Positions 8,395 to 15,689 of a DNA stretch of 64,000 nucleotides are shown piece after piece. Source of the stretch: Kribbella capetownensis (lineage in GTDB: Bacteria > Actinomycetota > Actinomycetes > Propionibacteriales > Kribbellaceae). The stretch's first letter is position 1. The number at the start of each line of letters is the position of its first letter. The notes beneath the pieces are model-generated. The model made no database searches. It had not been told where the DNA came from and saw only the letters and a program-made list of their open reading frames with translations. A program made the position numbers and the translations under genes. The stretch covers positions 1,860,001 through 1,924,000 of the forward strand of contig NZ_SJKD01000001.1 in the NCBI RefSeq assembly GCF_004331485.1. Reading direction: 5' to 3'.

Positions 8395-8955
8395 ATGTCC
8401 CAGACCGAGCTGCCGATGCCGACCGTCAGGCCGGCTGTGGGTGCGCTGGCCAAGCTCGCGCCCGAGCCGGTCCGGTACCTGCTGAACTGGGGCCGCAAGT
8501 ACTCCCTCTGGGTGTTCAACTTCGGCCTGGCCTGCTGCGCGATCGAGTTCATCGCCGCGTCGATGGGCCGGCACGACTTCATCCGGCTCGGCGTGATCCC
8601 GTTCGCGCCCGGGCCGCGGCAGGCCGACCTGATGGTCGTCTCCGGCACCGTGACGGACAAGATGGCGCCGGCGATCAAGCGTCTCTACGACCAGATGCCG
8701 GAGCCGAAGTACGTGATCTCGTTCGGCTCCTGCTCGAACTCCGGTGGCCCGTACTGGGACTCGTACTGCGTGACCAAGGGCGTTGACCAGATCATCCCGG
8801 TCGACGTGTACGTGCCGGGCTGCCCGCCGCGGCCGGAGGCGCTGCTGCAGGGCATCCTGAAGCTGCAGGAGAAGATCGCCGGCGAGAACATGCCGAGCCG
8901 GTACGACGAGCCGTCCGCGGCCGCACTGACCCGCGACCTGGTGACGCCTCAGTGA
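8395..8955 (+). CDS. nuoB: NADH-quinone oxidoreductase subunit B
   Basis: The 186-residue protein carries all four cysteines that bind the terminal 4Fe-4S cluster N2: Cys47 and Cys48 (LACCAIE), Cys113 (GSCSNSGG) and Cys143 ([11 protein letters not shown]). It sits at the junction of the hydrophilic and membrane arms of complex I and hands electrons to quinone. Its stop overlaps nuoC (GTGA). nuoA, which usually precedes it, is replaced here by an alpha/beta hydrolase gene. Confidence 0.95.
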   Translation: MSQTELPMPTVRPAVGALAKLAPEPVRYLLNWGRKYSLWVFNFGLACCAIEFIAASMGRHDFIRLGVIPFAPGPRQADLMVVSGTVTDKMAPAIKRLYDQMPEPKYVISFGSCSNSGGPYWDSYCVTKGVDQIIPVDVYVPGCPPRPEALLQGILKLQEKIAGENMPSRYDEPSAAALTRDLVTPQ

Positions 8956-9701
8956 GCAGCGACGCGCTCGAGGCGCTGACCGCGGCCGGGATCGCCGCGA
9001 CCCAGTCCGACAGCTTCTCGCCGACGGCGATCGACGTACCCGCGGAGTCGTGGGTCGCAGCGCATGAGGTGCTGCGGGATGCGGTCGGGTACACGTTCTT
9101 CGATTTCTTGTCGGCCGCGGACGAGCTGACGGATGGGTTCCGGGTGGTCTCGCACCTGGCGGACTTCTGGGGTGGGGCGCATGTCGAGCATCTGCTCGTG
9201 CGGACGCTGATCCCGCGGGACAAGGCTGTCCTGCCGACGCTCTCGGAGTTGTACGCCGGTGCGAACTGGCATGAGCGGGAGACGTTCGAGATGTTCGGGA
9301 TCAGCTTCGAGGGCCATCCGAATCTGATTCCCTTACTGCTGCCGGATGGCTTCGAGGGCAACCCGCTGCGCAAGGAGTTCGTCCTCGCGTCCCGGGTCGC
9401 GAGGCCGTGGCCCGGCGCGAAGGAGCCAGGCGAGTCGGACCACGCTCCCGCCCACGGCGCCCCGAGCCGCCGGCGCACCCTCCCCCCAGGCGTCCCCGAC
9501 CCGGAAACCTGGGGCCCACGCCCACCCGGCTCACCCGACCCAGACCCCCTGGCACCCGCCCAAGCGGCCGCCACCCCTGCCCGCCCCCGCCGAGCAGGCG
9601 CAGACCGCCGAACCCGCAAACAAGCCGAAGCTCCGCCACCGCAAGCTCCTCCCGCGGACGCCCCCTCCGCCGAGGCTCCTCCTGCGGAGCCTGAAGGGTG
9701 A
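8952..9701 (+). CDS. nuoC: NADH-quinone oxidoreductase subunit C with a proline/alanine-rich tail
   Basis: The first 150 residues are the NuoC (30 kDa) domain, with the family signature [20 protein letters not shown] and [15 protein letters not shown]. The remaining about 95 residues are low-complexity, rich in Pro, Ala, Arg and Glu, and end PPAEPEG. Such a tail is not part of the usual fold. The GTG start overlaps the nuoB stop, and the stop overlaps the next gene's GTG. nuoD, the normal next gene and structural partner, is absent here. Confidence 0.9.
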   Translation: MSSDALEALTAAGIAATQSDSFSPTAIDVPAESWVAAHEVLRDAVGYTFFDFLSAADELTDGFRVVSHLADFWGGAHVEHLLVRTLIPRDKAVLPTLSELYAGANWHERETFEMFGISFEGHPNLIPLLLPDGFEGNPLRKEFVLASRVARPWPGAKEPGESDHAPAHGAPSRRRTLPPGVPDPETWGPRPPGSPDPDPLAPAQAAATPARPRRAGADRRTRKQAEAPPPQAPPADAPSAEAPPAEPEG

Positions 9702-10630
9702 TTCCTACTGCGGACGAATTGGCGCGGTACACGCTTGAGCGCCAGCACCCTCTCACGCGCACCTGGGTGGACGACTCGACCCGGCTGGAAGCGTTGGCAG
9801 AAGAACATGCCAGCCTGGACCTGCTGCTCGCCCAGGATCTCGACATCGCGGCCATCCGCGCCGCGCGCTTCGCCCCAGGACAGCCCGCCGAGTCCATGCT
9901 CAACTACTGGCTACCCGTCGGCGACGACCTGCACGCGATGGTCAGCATGCGCTTCGAAGGCCTCGACCCAACCAAGCCCTTCGTAGACGCAACCCCGATG
10001 ACCCGCGCGCCCCGCATCTCAGACCTCCCCGCCCTGGCCGCGGTCGCCCGCGAGACCTACGGCATCCACAACCCGCGCTACGTCCGCCTGTGGAGCGCCG
10101 ACCCCACAATCGAAGGCACACAACCCGACCGCCGCTTCTTCGCCGCACCAATCAGCCAGCTACAACCTCACGACGTACCACCCGAGCTCACCCTCGTCCC
10201 GGCGAGCAGCGTCGACCACTACGACGACGCACAGCGTGCGTACGACGCTGTGGTCGCGGCCCACCCGCATCACACCGAGGAAGCGTCACTCCAGGACCGC
10301 GATGACCTCGCCGAGTCAGCCGACGAGGGCTTCCTCTTCGACATCGTGGTCGACGGCGACTGGGCTGGATACGCCGCCGGAGTCCACAAGCCCGAGGACG
10401 CGCTAGGCCTCCCCGCGTACGTCGTACGCGAAATGATCCTCGCCCCGAAGTACCGAGGCCGAGGCTACGGCCGCCACCTCTCCGCCCTCCTGGCCCAGGC
10501 CCTGCCAGACCACACCCGCATCCTGATCGGCACCATCCACTCAGCCAACCAAGGCGCCCGCACCGCCGCCCTAACCGCCGGCCGCCACGACATCGGCGGC
10601 TGGCTCCAACTCCCGCTACCTCAAGCCTGA
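9698..10630 (+). CDS. GNAT-family N-acetyltransferase
   Basis: A 310-residue protein whose C-terminal part has the acetyl-CoA pyrophosphate-binding signature ([17 protein letters not shown], about residues 250-266), followed by an [13 protein letters not shown] segment typical of the fold. The N-terminal half has no recognised domain. Its GTG overlaps the nuoC stop (GTGA), so it is translationally coupled to nuoC although acetyltransferases are not known complex I components. The last bases overlap the convergent PIN toxin gene. Confidence 0.8.
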   Translation: MIPTADELARYTLERQHPLTRTWVDDSTRLEALAEEHASLDLLLAQDLDIAAIRAARFAPGQPAESMLNYWLPVGDDLHAMVSMRFEGLDPTKPFVDATPMTRAPRISDLPALAAVARETYGIHNPRYVRLWSADPTIEGTQPDRRFFAAPISQLQPHDVPPELTLVPASSVDHYDDAQRAYDAVVAAHPHHTEEASLQDRDDLAESADEGFLFDIVVDGDWAGYAAGVHKPEDALGLPAYVVREMILAPKYRGRGYGRHLSALLAQALPDHTRILIGTIHSANQGARTAALTAGRHDIGGWLQLPLPQA

Positions 10631-11046
10631 TCCAGCCGCTCCTGCCGCTGACCGGTGAGGTTGGCGATGAGTTCGAAATCCTTGTCCACATGAAGGACGA
10701 TCAGTCCGGACAGTTCTGCCGTTGCCGCAATCAGAAGATCCGGAACCGACGGTGCCCGATGGTGTCCCGCAGAGGCGAGTTGGGACTGCACGACCACAGC
10801 CCGACGCTCGATCGCAGGAGAGGCGTTCTCGATCGGCATCGCCGAGATCACCGGATTCTGCAAGGCCGATCGATGCACATCCGCGGACCGGGCCGGGTAA
10901 CCGACCTCGAGCAGGGTCACTGTGGCAATGTGCACCAGGCCGCGGTTGATTCGGTTCGCCCACTTGTCCCGGTTCGGACACGTGCCGAGGCGGACGAGGG
11001 CCGACTTGTCGATCAACCAGCGTCGGGATTCGGCGGTCGGGGTCAC
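10621..11046 (-). CDS. vapC: PIN-domain ribonuclease toxin (VapC-like)
   Basis: The 141-residue protein has the conserved acidic residues of PIN nucleases in order: Asp in WLIDKSAL, Glu in TLLEVGYP, Asp in VPDLLIAA and Asp in HVDKDF. VapC toxins cut specific RNAs, often tRNA, and are neutralised by the antitoxin encoded just upstream. The GTG start overlaps the last codon of the antitoxin frame (GTGA), the standard VapBC arrangement. The antitoxin reading frame is disrupted here, which raises the question whether this toxin is still expressed or active. Confidence 0.85.
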   Translation of the reverse strand: MTPTAESRRWLIDKSALVRLGTCPNRDKWANRINRGLVHIATVTLLEVGYPARSADVHRSALQNPVISAMPIENASPAIERRAVVVQSQLASAGHHRAPSVPDLLIAATAELSGLIVLHVDKDFELIANLTGQRQERLDQA

Positions 11047-11262
11047 GACCAGGCCTGGTCCATGACTTCAGGGTCGCCCAGATCGCGGACCGTGTCGGAG
11101 ACCGCTCCAGGTCGGCCGCCGTGACGACAGCATCCGAGCGGCCGGCCCGCTGGCTCAACTGTCGCCGAAGATATTCGCTTCTCGACAAGCCCAGGTCGCT
11201 CGCCTGTGGTCGATGACGGCGAGAACATCGTCGGGCACGTCTCGGATCAGTACGTCGCTCAT
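11043..11262 (-). pseudogene. vapB: VapB-type antitoxin gene with two frameshifts
   Basis: The start reads MSDVLIRDVPDDVLAVIDH, a typical actinobacterial VapB beginning, then stops after 34 codons. The family's next part (LGLSRSEYLRRQLSQRAG, then VTAADLE) continues in a second frame, and the end ([21 protein letters not shown]) in a third. Each change equals loss of one base, near 11203 and near 11105, both at a GG pair. The final frame overlaps the toxin GTG, which shows the ancestral reading. Real inactivation or two assembly errors would both explain it. Confidence 0.75.
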
Positions 11263-11281
11263 CGCGCCACCGCCTGTCGCC

Positions 11282-11297
11282 GATATCGGACGATATC
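11282..11297. promoter_or_regulatory. Palindromic operator before vapBC
   Basis: GATATCG and CGATATC form a perfect inverted repeat with a 2-base centre, 19 bases upstream of the antitoxin ATG. VapBC complexes usually repress their own promoter through such palindromes. It also touches the stop codon of the neighbouring NmrA-like gene. Confidence 0.55.
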
Positions 11298-12507
11298 AGG
11301 GGTGTGATTGCATGTAATAGAAGACTTCCTCGCGGGTTATTTGGCCGGTGGTGACTGTGCAGAGGGAGAGTTTGATGGTTTGGGAGCGGTGGCCGGTGGT
11401 GCGGTTGCGCTCGTCGAAGGTGAAGCGGATGGCGAAGCGGTCGTCGTCGAGCAGGGGGCCGAGCACCTGGATGCCTTCGTAGTCGATGCCGGCGCTGAGG
11501 CGCTGGGCGTTCTCGAGGATGGCGTCGCCCTGGAGCGCGACCTCTTCGCCGTTGGTTTCGAGTGGCGCGATGCGGACGTAGTCGGGAGCGGTGTACGCCA
11601 TGGCCACCGTGACGCGGCCGGCGCTCAGCGCATCGACGTAGCGGTTCGCGACCTCGGCTGTGGAGAGGACGCGGAACTCGTCAGCGTGCTCCCGGGCCCA
11701 GTCGGCGAACGTCAGCGCCGGACGGCCGGTGAGCTCGGCGACCGTGGTCGTGACGGGCTCGGGTTCGTCGACGAGCTTCGCCCAGTAGGTCACCGCGCTC
11801 TCCGCCAGTGACGGGTCAGCGCCCTGGTCGAGCATCACCTGCCGTGCCTGCTCGTCGGACAGTTCCTCGACGCGCATCTCCTTGCCCACAACTCGCGCAA
11901 TGGTCTCCACCTGCTCCGCCTGCGTCAGCACCTCCGGCCCGGTCAGGTCGTACGCCTGCCCGATGTGCCGATCGTCCAGCAGCGTGAGTACGGCGACCGC
12001 CGCGATGTCCCGCTCGTGGATCAGCGACCGCCCGGCCTTCGGATACGGCAGCCGTACGACGTCACCGCTCCGGAAGTCCCCGGCCCACCCCTGCGCGTTG
12101 ACGGCGAATCCGCCGGGCCGTAGCGCGGTCCAGTCCTTACCCGCCCGTCGGAGCAACTCCTCGACGTCGCCCCAGACACCACCGGCCGGTGCGTTCAGCG
12201 AGGACAGGTACACGACACGCCGCGGCAGCTCCGCGACGATCGCCTCCGCGCCATCCGCGCTGTACGCCGGCCACAGCAGGAACGCCGCATCCATGCCGGC
12301 CGCAGCCCGTCGTACCGCTGCCGGATCGTAGATATCGCCCTGGATCAGCTCGACGTCCGGCGGCAACGCAGCGCGGTCAGGTTTTCGGACCAGTGCGCGG
12401 ACGCTCACACCCGCCGCGCGCAGTCCATCCACCACATGCCGGCCGACGCGCCCGGTCGCTCCGGTCACCAGCACGGTGCTCAGCTGAATCTGTTTCTCAT
12501 CGGTCAT
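11296..12507 (-). CDS. NmrA-like NAD(P)-binding protein fused to an NTF2-like domain
   Basis: Residues about 10-285 form an atypical short-chain reductase of the NmrA type. They contain the nucleotide-binding motif VTGATGRVGRHV, strand-end RGD-like GDIYDP, and the substrate-domain segment LTGPEVLTQAEQ. The last about 115 residues (from FRVLSTAEVANRYVDAL) resemble a SnoaL/NTF2-like domain, so this appears to be a fusion of about 403 residues. The ATG at 12507 has GGGTGG upstream, and a GTG three codons earlier is possible. A perfect inverted repeat of the SoxR type lies immediately upstream. Related reductases in actinomycetes are induced by redox-active compounds. Confidence 0.8.
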   Translation of the reverse strand: MTDEKQIQLSTVLVTGATGRVGRHVVDGLRAAGVSVRALVRKPDRAALPPDVELIQGDIYDPAAVRRAAAGMDAAFLLWPAYSADGAEAIVAELPRRVVYLSSLNAPAGGVWGDVEELLRRAGKDWTALRPGGFAVNAQGWAGDFRSGDVVRLPYPKAGRSLIHERDIAAVAVLTLLDDRHIGQAYDLTGPEVLTQAEQVETIARVVGKEMRVEELSDEQARQVMLDQGADPSLAESAVTYWAKLVDEPEPVTTTVAELTGRPALTFADWAREHADEFRVLSTAEVANRYVDALSAGRVTVAMAYTAPDYVRIAPLETNGEEVALQGDAILENAQRLSAGIDYEGIQVLGPLLDDDRFAIRFTFDERNRTTGHRSQTIKLSLCTVTTGQITREEVFYYMQSHP

Positions 12508-12519
12508 ACGACCCACCCT

Positions 12520-12545
12520 TTGACCTCAACGGTGGTTGAGGTCAA
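12520..12545. promoter_or_regulatory. SoxR/MerR-type inverted repeat between NmrA-like gene and nuoH
   Basis: TTGACCTCAAC (12520-12530) and its exact complement (12535-12545) flank a 4-base centre. The inner 18 bases have the form CCTCAA, six bases, TTGAGG, the layout of the SoxR box. On the minus strand TTGACC could be the -35 box, with a 19-base spacer to AAGGGT and a transcript start at the NmrA-like ATG. Confidence 0.65.
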
Positions 12546-12556
12546 GTCGGACTCGA

Positions 12557-12562
12557 TAGGGT
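12557..12562 (+). promoter_or_regulatory. -10 box for a leaderless nuoH transcript
   Basis: TAGGGT is followed by six bases and the nuoH ATG, with no ribosome-binding site. nuoH therefore seems to have its own promoter, next to the SoxR-type repeat. Confidence 0.5.
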
Positions 12563-12568
12563 GCGGTC

Positions 12569-13519
12569 ATGCTGGAGTTCGTGGTGCGGGTGGTCGGCGT
12601 CCTCGTCGCCTTCCTGGTGGCGCCCCTGCTGGTCGGCCAGGCCGAGCACAAGGTGATGGCGCACATGCAGTCACGGCTCGGTCCGATGTACGCCGGCGCG
12701 TTCCACGGCTGGGCGCAACTGGTCGCGGACGGCGTCAAGTTCGTCCAGAAGGAGAGCGTGGTCCCGGCGGCCGCGGACCGGCGGGTGTTCGAATGGGCCC
12801 CGATCGTCGCGATCCTGCCGTACCTGGCCGCGCTGGCCGCGATCCCGCTGGCGCCGGGCATCGTCGGCGCGGACCTCGACTCCGGGCTGTTCTTCGTGCT
12901 CGCGGTGATGAGTATCGGCGTACTCGGATCGCTGATGGCGGGCTGGGGGAGCGGCAACAAGTACAGCCTGCTCGGCGGACTCCGGGTCGCGGCGCAGCTG
13001 ATGAGCTACGAGTTGCCGTTCGTGCTGTCCGCGGCGAGCGTCGCGGTCGCGGCTGGTTCGCTGAGCCTGTCGGGGATCGCAACGGCATGGAACCCGTGGT
13101 GGCTGCTGTGGCAGCTGCCCGGTCTGGTCGTGTTCTTCATCGCCGGGTTGGCCGAGTTGCAGCGGCCGCCGTTCGACATGCCGGTCGCGGACTCCGAGGT
13201 GATCTTCGGGCCGTACACGGAGTACACCGGCCTGCGCTTCGCGATGTTCCTGCTCGCCGAGTACGCCGGCATCGTCGTACTGGCCGGGCTGACGACGGTG
13301 CTGTTCCTGGGTGGTTGGAGCGGCCCCGGGCCCGACTCGATCGGCTGGATCTGGACCATCCTGAAGGTCGCGCTGGTCTCGGTCGTCGTCATCTGGGTGC
13401 GGGTGTCGTTCCCCCGGATGCGAGCCGACCAGCTCCAAAAGCTCGCCTGGCAAGCCCTGGTCCCGATCGCCCTCCTCCAACTGGCAATCACCGGCGTCGG
13501 GGTAACCCTCTTCAACTGA
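12569..13519 (+). CDS. nuoH: NADH-quinone oxidoreductase subunit H
   Basis: The 316-residue membrane protein has about eight hydrophobic helices. It carries the family hallmarks near the N terminus (AEHKVMAHMQSRLGPMYAG, then LVADGVKF) and the loop that lines the quinone chamber (ELQRPPFDMPVADSE). NuoH couples quinone reduction to the proton-pumping arm. It is isolated here, 3 kb after nuoC and 13 kb before nuoI. It converges with, and overlaps by 8 bases, the LLM oxidoreductase gene. Confidence 0.94.
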   Translation: MLEFVVRVVGVLVAFLVAPLLVGQAEHKVMAHMQSRLGPMYAGAFHGWAQLVADGVKFVQKESVVPAAADRRVFEWAPIVAILPYLAALAAIPLAPGIVGADLDSGLFFVLAVMSIGVLGSLMAGWGSGNKYSLLGGLRVAAQLMSYELPFVLSAASVAVAAGSLSLSGIATAWNPWWLLWQLPGLVVFFIAGLAELQRPPFDMPVADSEVIFGPYTEYTGLRFAMFLLAEYAGIVVLAGLTTVLFLGGWSGPGPDSIGWIWTILKVALVSVVVIWVRVSFPRMRADQLQKLAWQALVPIALLQLAITGVGVTLFN

Positions 13520-14327
13520 CAGGCGGACCGGCGGCCAGGCGGGTGTGGAGGTCTTCGGGGGAGATCTCGGAGCCGTCTTGGAACCACCAGGTGACGCCGG
13601 CCTCTTCGTACTGCGCGGCCAGGTCAGCGTCCGGGGCGCCGGCCTGGCTCGGGGACCAGATGGCGATGTCGGCGTTCGGGCGTCCGCCGGACTTCTCGAA
13701 GTCGGCGCGGATGGTGCCGAGTTCGTCGATGGTGGGGAGCCGGAAGTCGTCGGCCTCGTCCCTGATCTGCGGGAACAGGCCGTCCGCGTTGCGCGCACCT
13801 CGGACCGGACCGGTCCGTGGCCAGAAGCCGCTGGTCCAGATCGGGATCTCGCTGCGAGGGAAGCGGACGTCGGTGGCTCGGTAGTACGTGCCCTCGTGCT
13901 CGACGGGGTCGCCGGCGAGGAACTGGTGCAGCAGCTCGGCGCCTTCGTCGAGCCGCTCGGCGAGCTCTGTGCGCTTGGCGGACTCGCCGAACCGGGTGTA
14001 GTCCCAGCCCGCGCCTGTTCCGAGACCGAGGATGAGACGACCGTCCGAGAGGTCCTGCAGCGTGCTTGCCTCGAGCGCAAGCTTGGCCGGTCGCCGTCGA
14101 GGCAGCGGGACGACCATCGGTCCGATCAGGATTGTGCTGGTGGCTTCGGCGATCGCGGCGAGCGTCACCCAGGGATCCGCCACCGGCGGGTCGTACGTCG
14201 GGGAACTGAGCAGGTCCCAGACGAAGAACCCGTCCCAGCCGTGGTCCTCGGTCGCCTTGCCGAGATCGCGGAGGACCTTCGGACTGCCGTACTCACCGAA
14301 CGACTTCACATAAGTGCCGTAGCGCAT
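13512..14327 (-). CDS. LLM-class flavin-dependent oxidoreductase
   Basis: The 271-residue TIM-barrel-type protein has the features of luciferase-like monooxygenases. It begins MRYGTYVKSFGEYG, and contains GWDGFFVWDLL and the SDGRLILGLGTGAGW segment that binds flavin (FMN or F420). The ATG has GGAGAG upstream. Longer upstream readings pass through an inverted-repeat region and lack support. The substrate is unknown. Confidence 0.87.
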   Translation of the reverse strand: MRYGTYVKSFGEYGSPKVLRDLGKATEDHGWDGFFVWDLLSSPTYDPPVADPWVTLAAIAEATSTILIGPMVVPLPRRRPAKLALEASTLQDLSDGRLILGLGTGAGWDYTRFGESAKRTELAERLDEGAELLHQFLAGDPVEHEGTYYRATDVRFPRSEIPIWTSGFWPRTGPVRGARNADGLFPQIRDEADDFRLPTIDELGTIRADFEKSGGRPNADIAIWSPSQAGAPDADLAAQYEEAGVTWWFQDGSEISPEDLHTRLAAGPPVS

Positions 14328-14372
14328 GGTCTCTCCAACCTGCTCCGTTCGCACCGGAATTCCTGGACCGCG

Positions 14373-14472
14373 TGCACACCGACAGGTAGTGCGCCGGCGA
14401 GACACCGTACACCGGCGGGCACGTGCGCCCAGGTGCACTATGAACCGCCGGGCACTACCTGTCGGGCTGCAC
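14373..14472. repeat. Long spaced inverted repeat between the FAD enzyme and LLM genes
   Basis: The arms at about 14373-14392 and 14451-14472 share GACAGGTAGTGC and its complement exactly and extend to about 21 bases with two mismatches. The 58-base centre also holds GTGC/GCAC-rich short repeats. It could be a stem-loop ending the upstream transcript or a pair of binding sites for a regulator of the LLM gene. No U-tract is present. Confidence 0.5.
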
Positions 14473-14483
14473 AGCGCCCCCGG

Positions 14484-15623
14484 TCAGGCGGCTTCTTCGC
14501 GGGGGAAGAACGGGAGTTCTACGCTGACGCGGTCGGCGGCGGCGAGGATCTTCTCGCGGTCGTCCACCGGTGGATGGATGGCCTGGTTGATGCCCTTCTT
14601 GACCGCCGCACCGTCGGCGCCGGACGCCATGACTCGGCGGTCCCAGCCCCGCGTGAAGACTCCACCTGCGGCGCCCAGATCCAGGCACGTGACGTACGGG
14701 CCGGGAGTGAAGTCGCGCAGAGGTACGCCGAGCAGATCAGCCGCCGCGTTGTACCCGGCAACCTTGCCGAGCGGCGTCGCGTGCTGACACGCCTGCATGA
14801 CCGTGTGCTCAGCGTCGAACGCCGCCGCAGCCGTATCCCCCGCGACGAACACCTCGGGAAGCGCACGCAGCCGATCGTCCACTCGCACCCGGCCCAGGTG
14901 GTCGAGCTCGTCGGAGATCTGACGGGTGAGCTCACTGGCTCGCATCCCCACCGACCAAACAACGACGTCCGCGTCGACCTTGCTGCCATCGGACAGTACG
15001 GCGTACCCGTCGCCGACCTCCGTCACCGTCGTACTGAGGCGGCGTTCGATCCGCAATTCGTCCAGCGCGGCCTCGATCTCGCGGCGCGGCCCCGGGCCGA
15101 GCTGTGCCCCGACCACAGCGGACCGGTCCACCAGCAGCACTCGGCCTCTCGAGGCCAACTCGGTCGCGGCCTCCAGGCCGACGAACCCGGCGCCGACGAC
15201 CACGACGGCGTAGTCGCGCCGATCGCGCAGATGGTCGGTCAGCCGCCGGGCACCATCCAGCGTGTCGATGTCGAAGAGTCGCTCAGCGCCCGGCAACCCG
15301 TCGGGCTGAATCAGCTTGCTCCCGGCCGCGAGCACCAGGCGGTCGTAGCCGATCTCGTGGCCGTCAGCCACCACCACGCGGCGCTCGGTGTCGATCGTGC
15401 TGACCGAGGCTCGCAGGTGTTCGACGCCGATCGGCCCGAGGACCCGGCTGAGCTCCACCTTGGCCAGGTCCGGCTCCGGTTCGTACAGGCGTGGCCGCAG
15501 TACCAGGTGCTCGTTCGGTGCGATGAGGGTGATGCGCATATCCGCGTCGCCGCGTGCGAGCGCCGCTCCTGCCGCGCTCCAGACACCGGCGAAGCCGCCC
15601 CCGATGATCACAACGTGTGGCAC
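14484..15623 (-). CDS. FAD-dependent NAD(P)H oxidoreductase (NDH-2/pyridine nucleotide-disulfide type)
   Basis: A 379-residue protein with two dinucleotide-binding motifs: VVIIGGGFAGVWSA at the N terminus for FAD, and VVVVGAGFVGLEAA in the middle for NAD(P)H. It also has the second FAD motif VFVAGDTAAA near residue 285. Layout and length match type-2 NADH dehydrogenase-like enzymes, which lack proton pumping. GTG at 15623 has AGGACGAG upstream; a GTG at 15647 is the alternative. It lies 66 bases downstream of the ECF41-type sigma factor gene, which fits that group's habit of pairing with an oxidoreductase. Confidence 0.85.
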   Translation of the reverse strand: MPHVVIIGGGFAGVWSAAGAALARGDADMRITLIAPNEHLVLRPRLYEPEPDLAKVELSRVLGPIGVEHLRASVSTIDTERRVVVADGHEIGYDRLVLAAGSKLIQPDGLPGAERLFDIDTLDGARRLTDHLRDRRDYAVVVVGAGFVGLEAATELASRGRVLLVDRSAVVGAQLGPGPRREIEAALDELRIERRLSTTVTEVGDGYAVLSDGSKVDADVVVWSVGMRASELTRQISDELDHLGRVRVDDRLRALPEVFVAGDTAAAAFDAEHTVMQACQHATPLGKVAGYNAAADLLGVPLRDFTPGPYVTCLDLGAAGGVFTRGWDRRVMASGADGAAVKKGINQAIHPPVDDREKILAAADRVSVELPFFPREEAA

Positions 15624-15640
15624 AGTCTCGTCCTCTCTCA

Positions 15641-15669
15641 GCCGCACCCCGCGGATCGGGGCGTGCGGC
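15641..15669 (-). other. GC-rich hairpin between the sigma factor and FAD oxidoreductase genes
   Basis: GCCGCACCCCG at 15641-15651 pairs with CGGGGCGTGCGGC at 15657-15669, leaving one bulged base. It may reduce read-through or stabilise the mRNA; there is no T-run. Confidence 0.4.
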
Positions 15670-15689
15670 AGGGAGACAACACAGCTGAC

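Noticed and set aside
9698-12516. Hidden nuoA or nuoD gene between nuoC and nuoH
   Set aside because: All frames were considered. The region holds a GNAT gene, a VapBC pair and an NmrA-like gene, and no frame shows NuoA or NuoD motifs.
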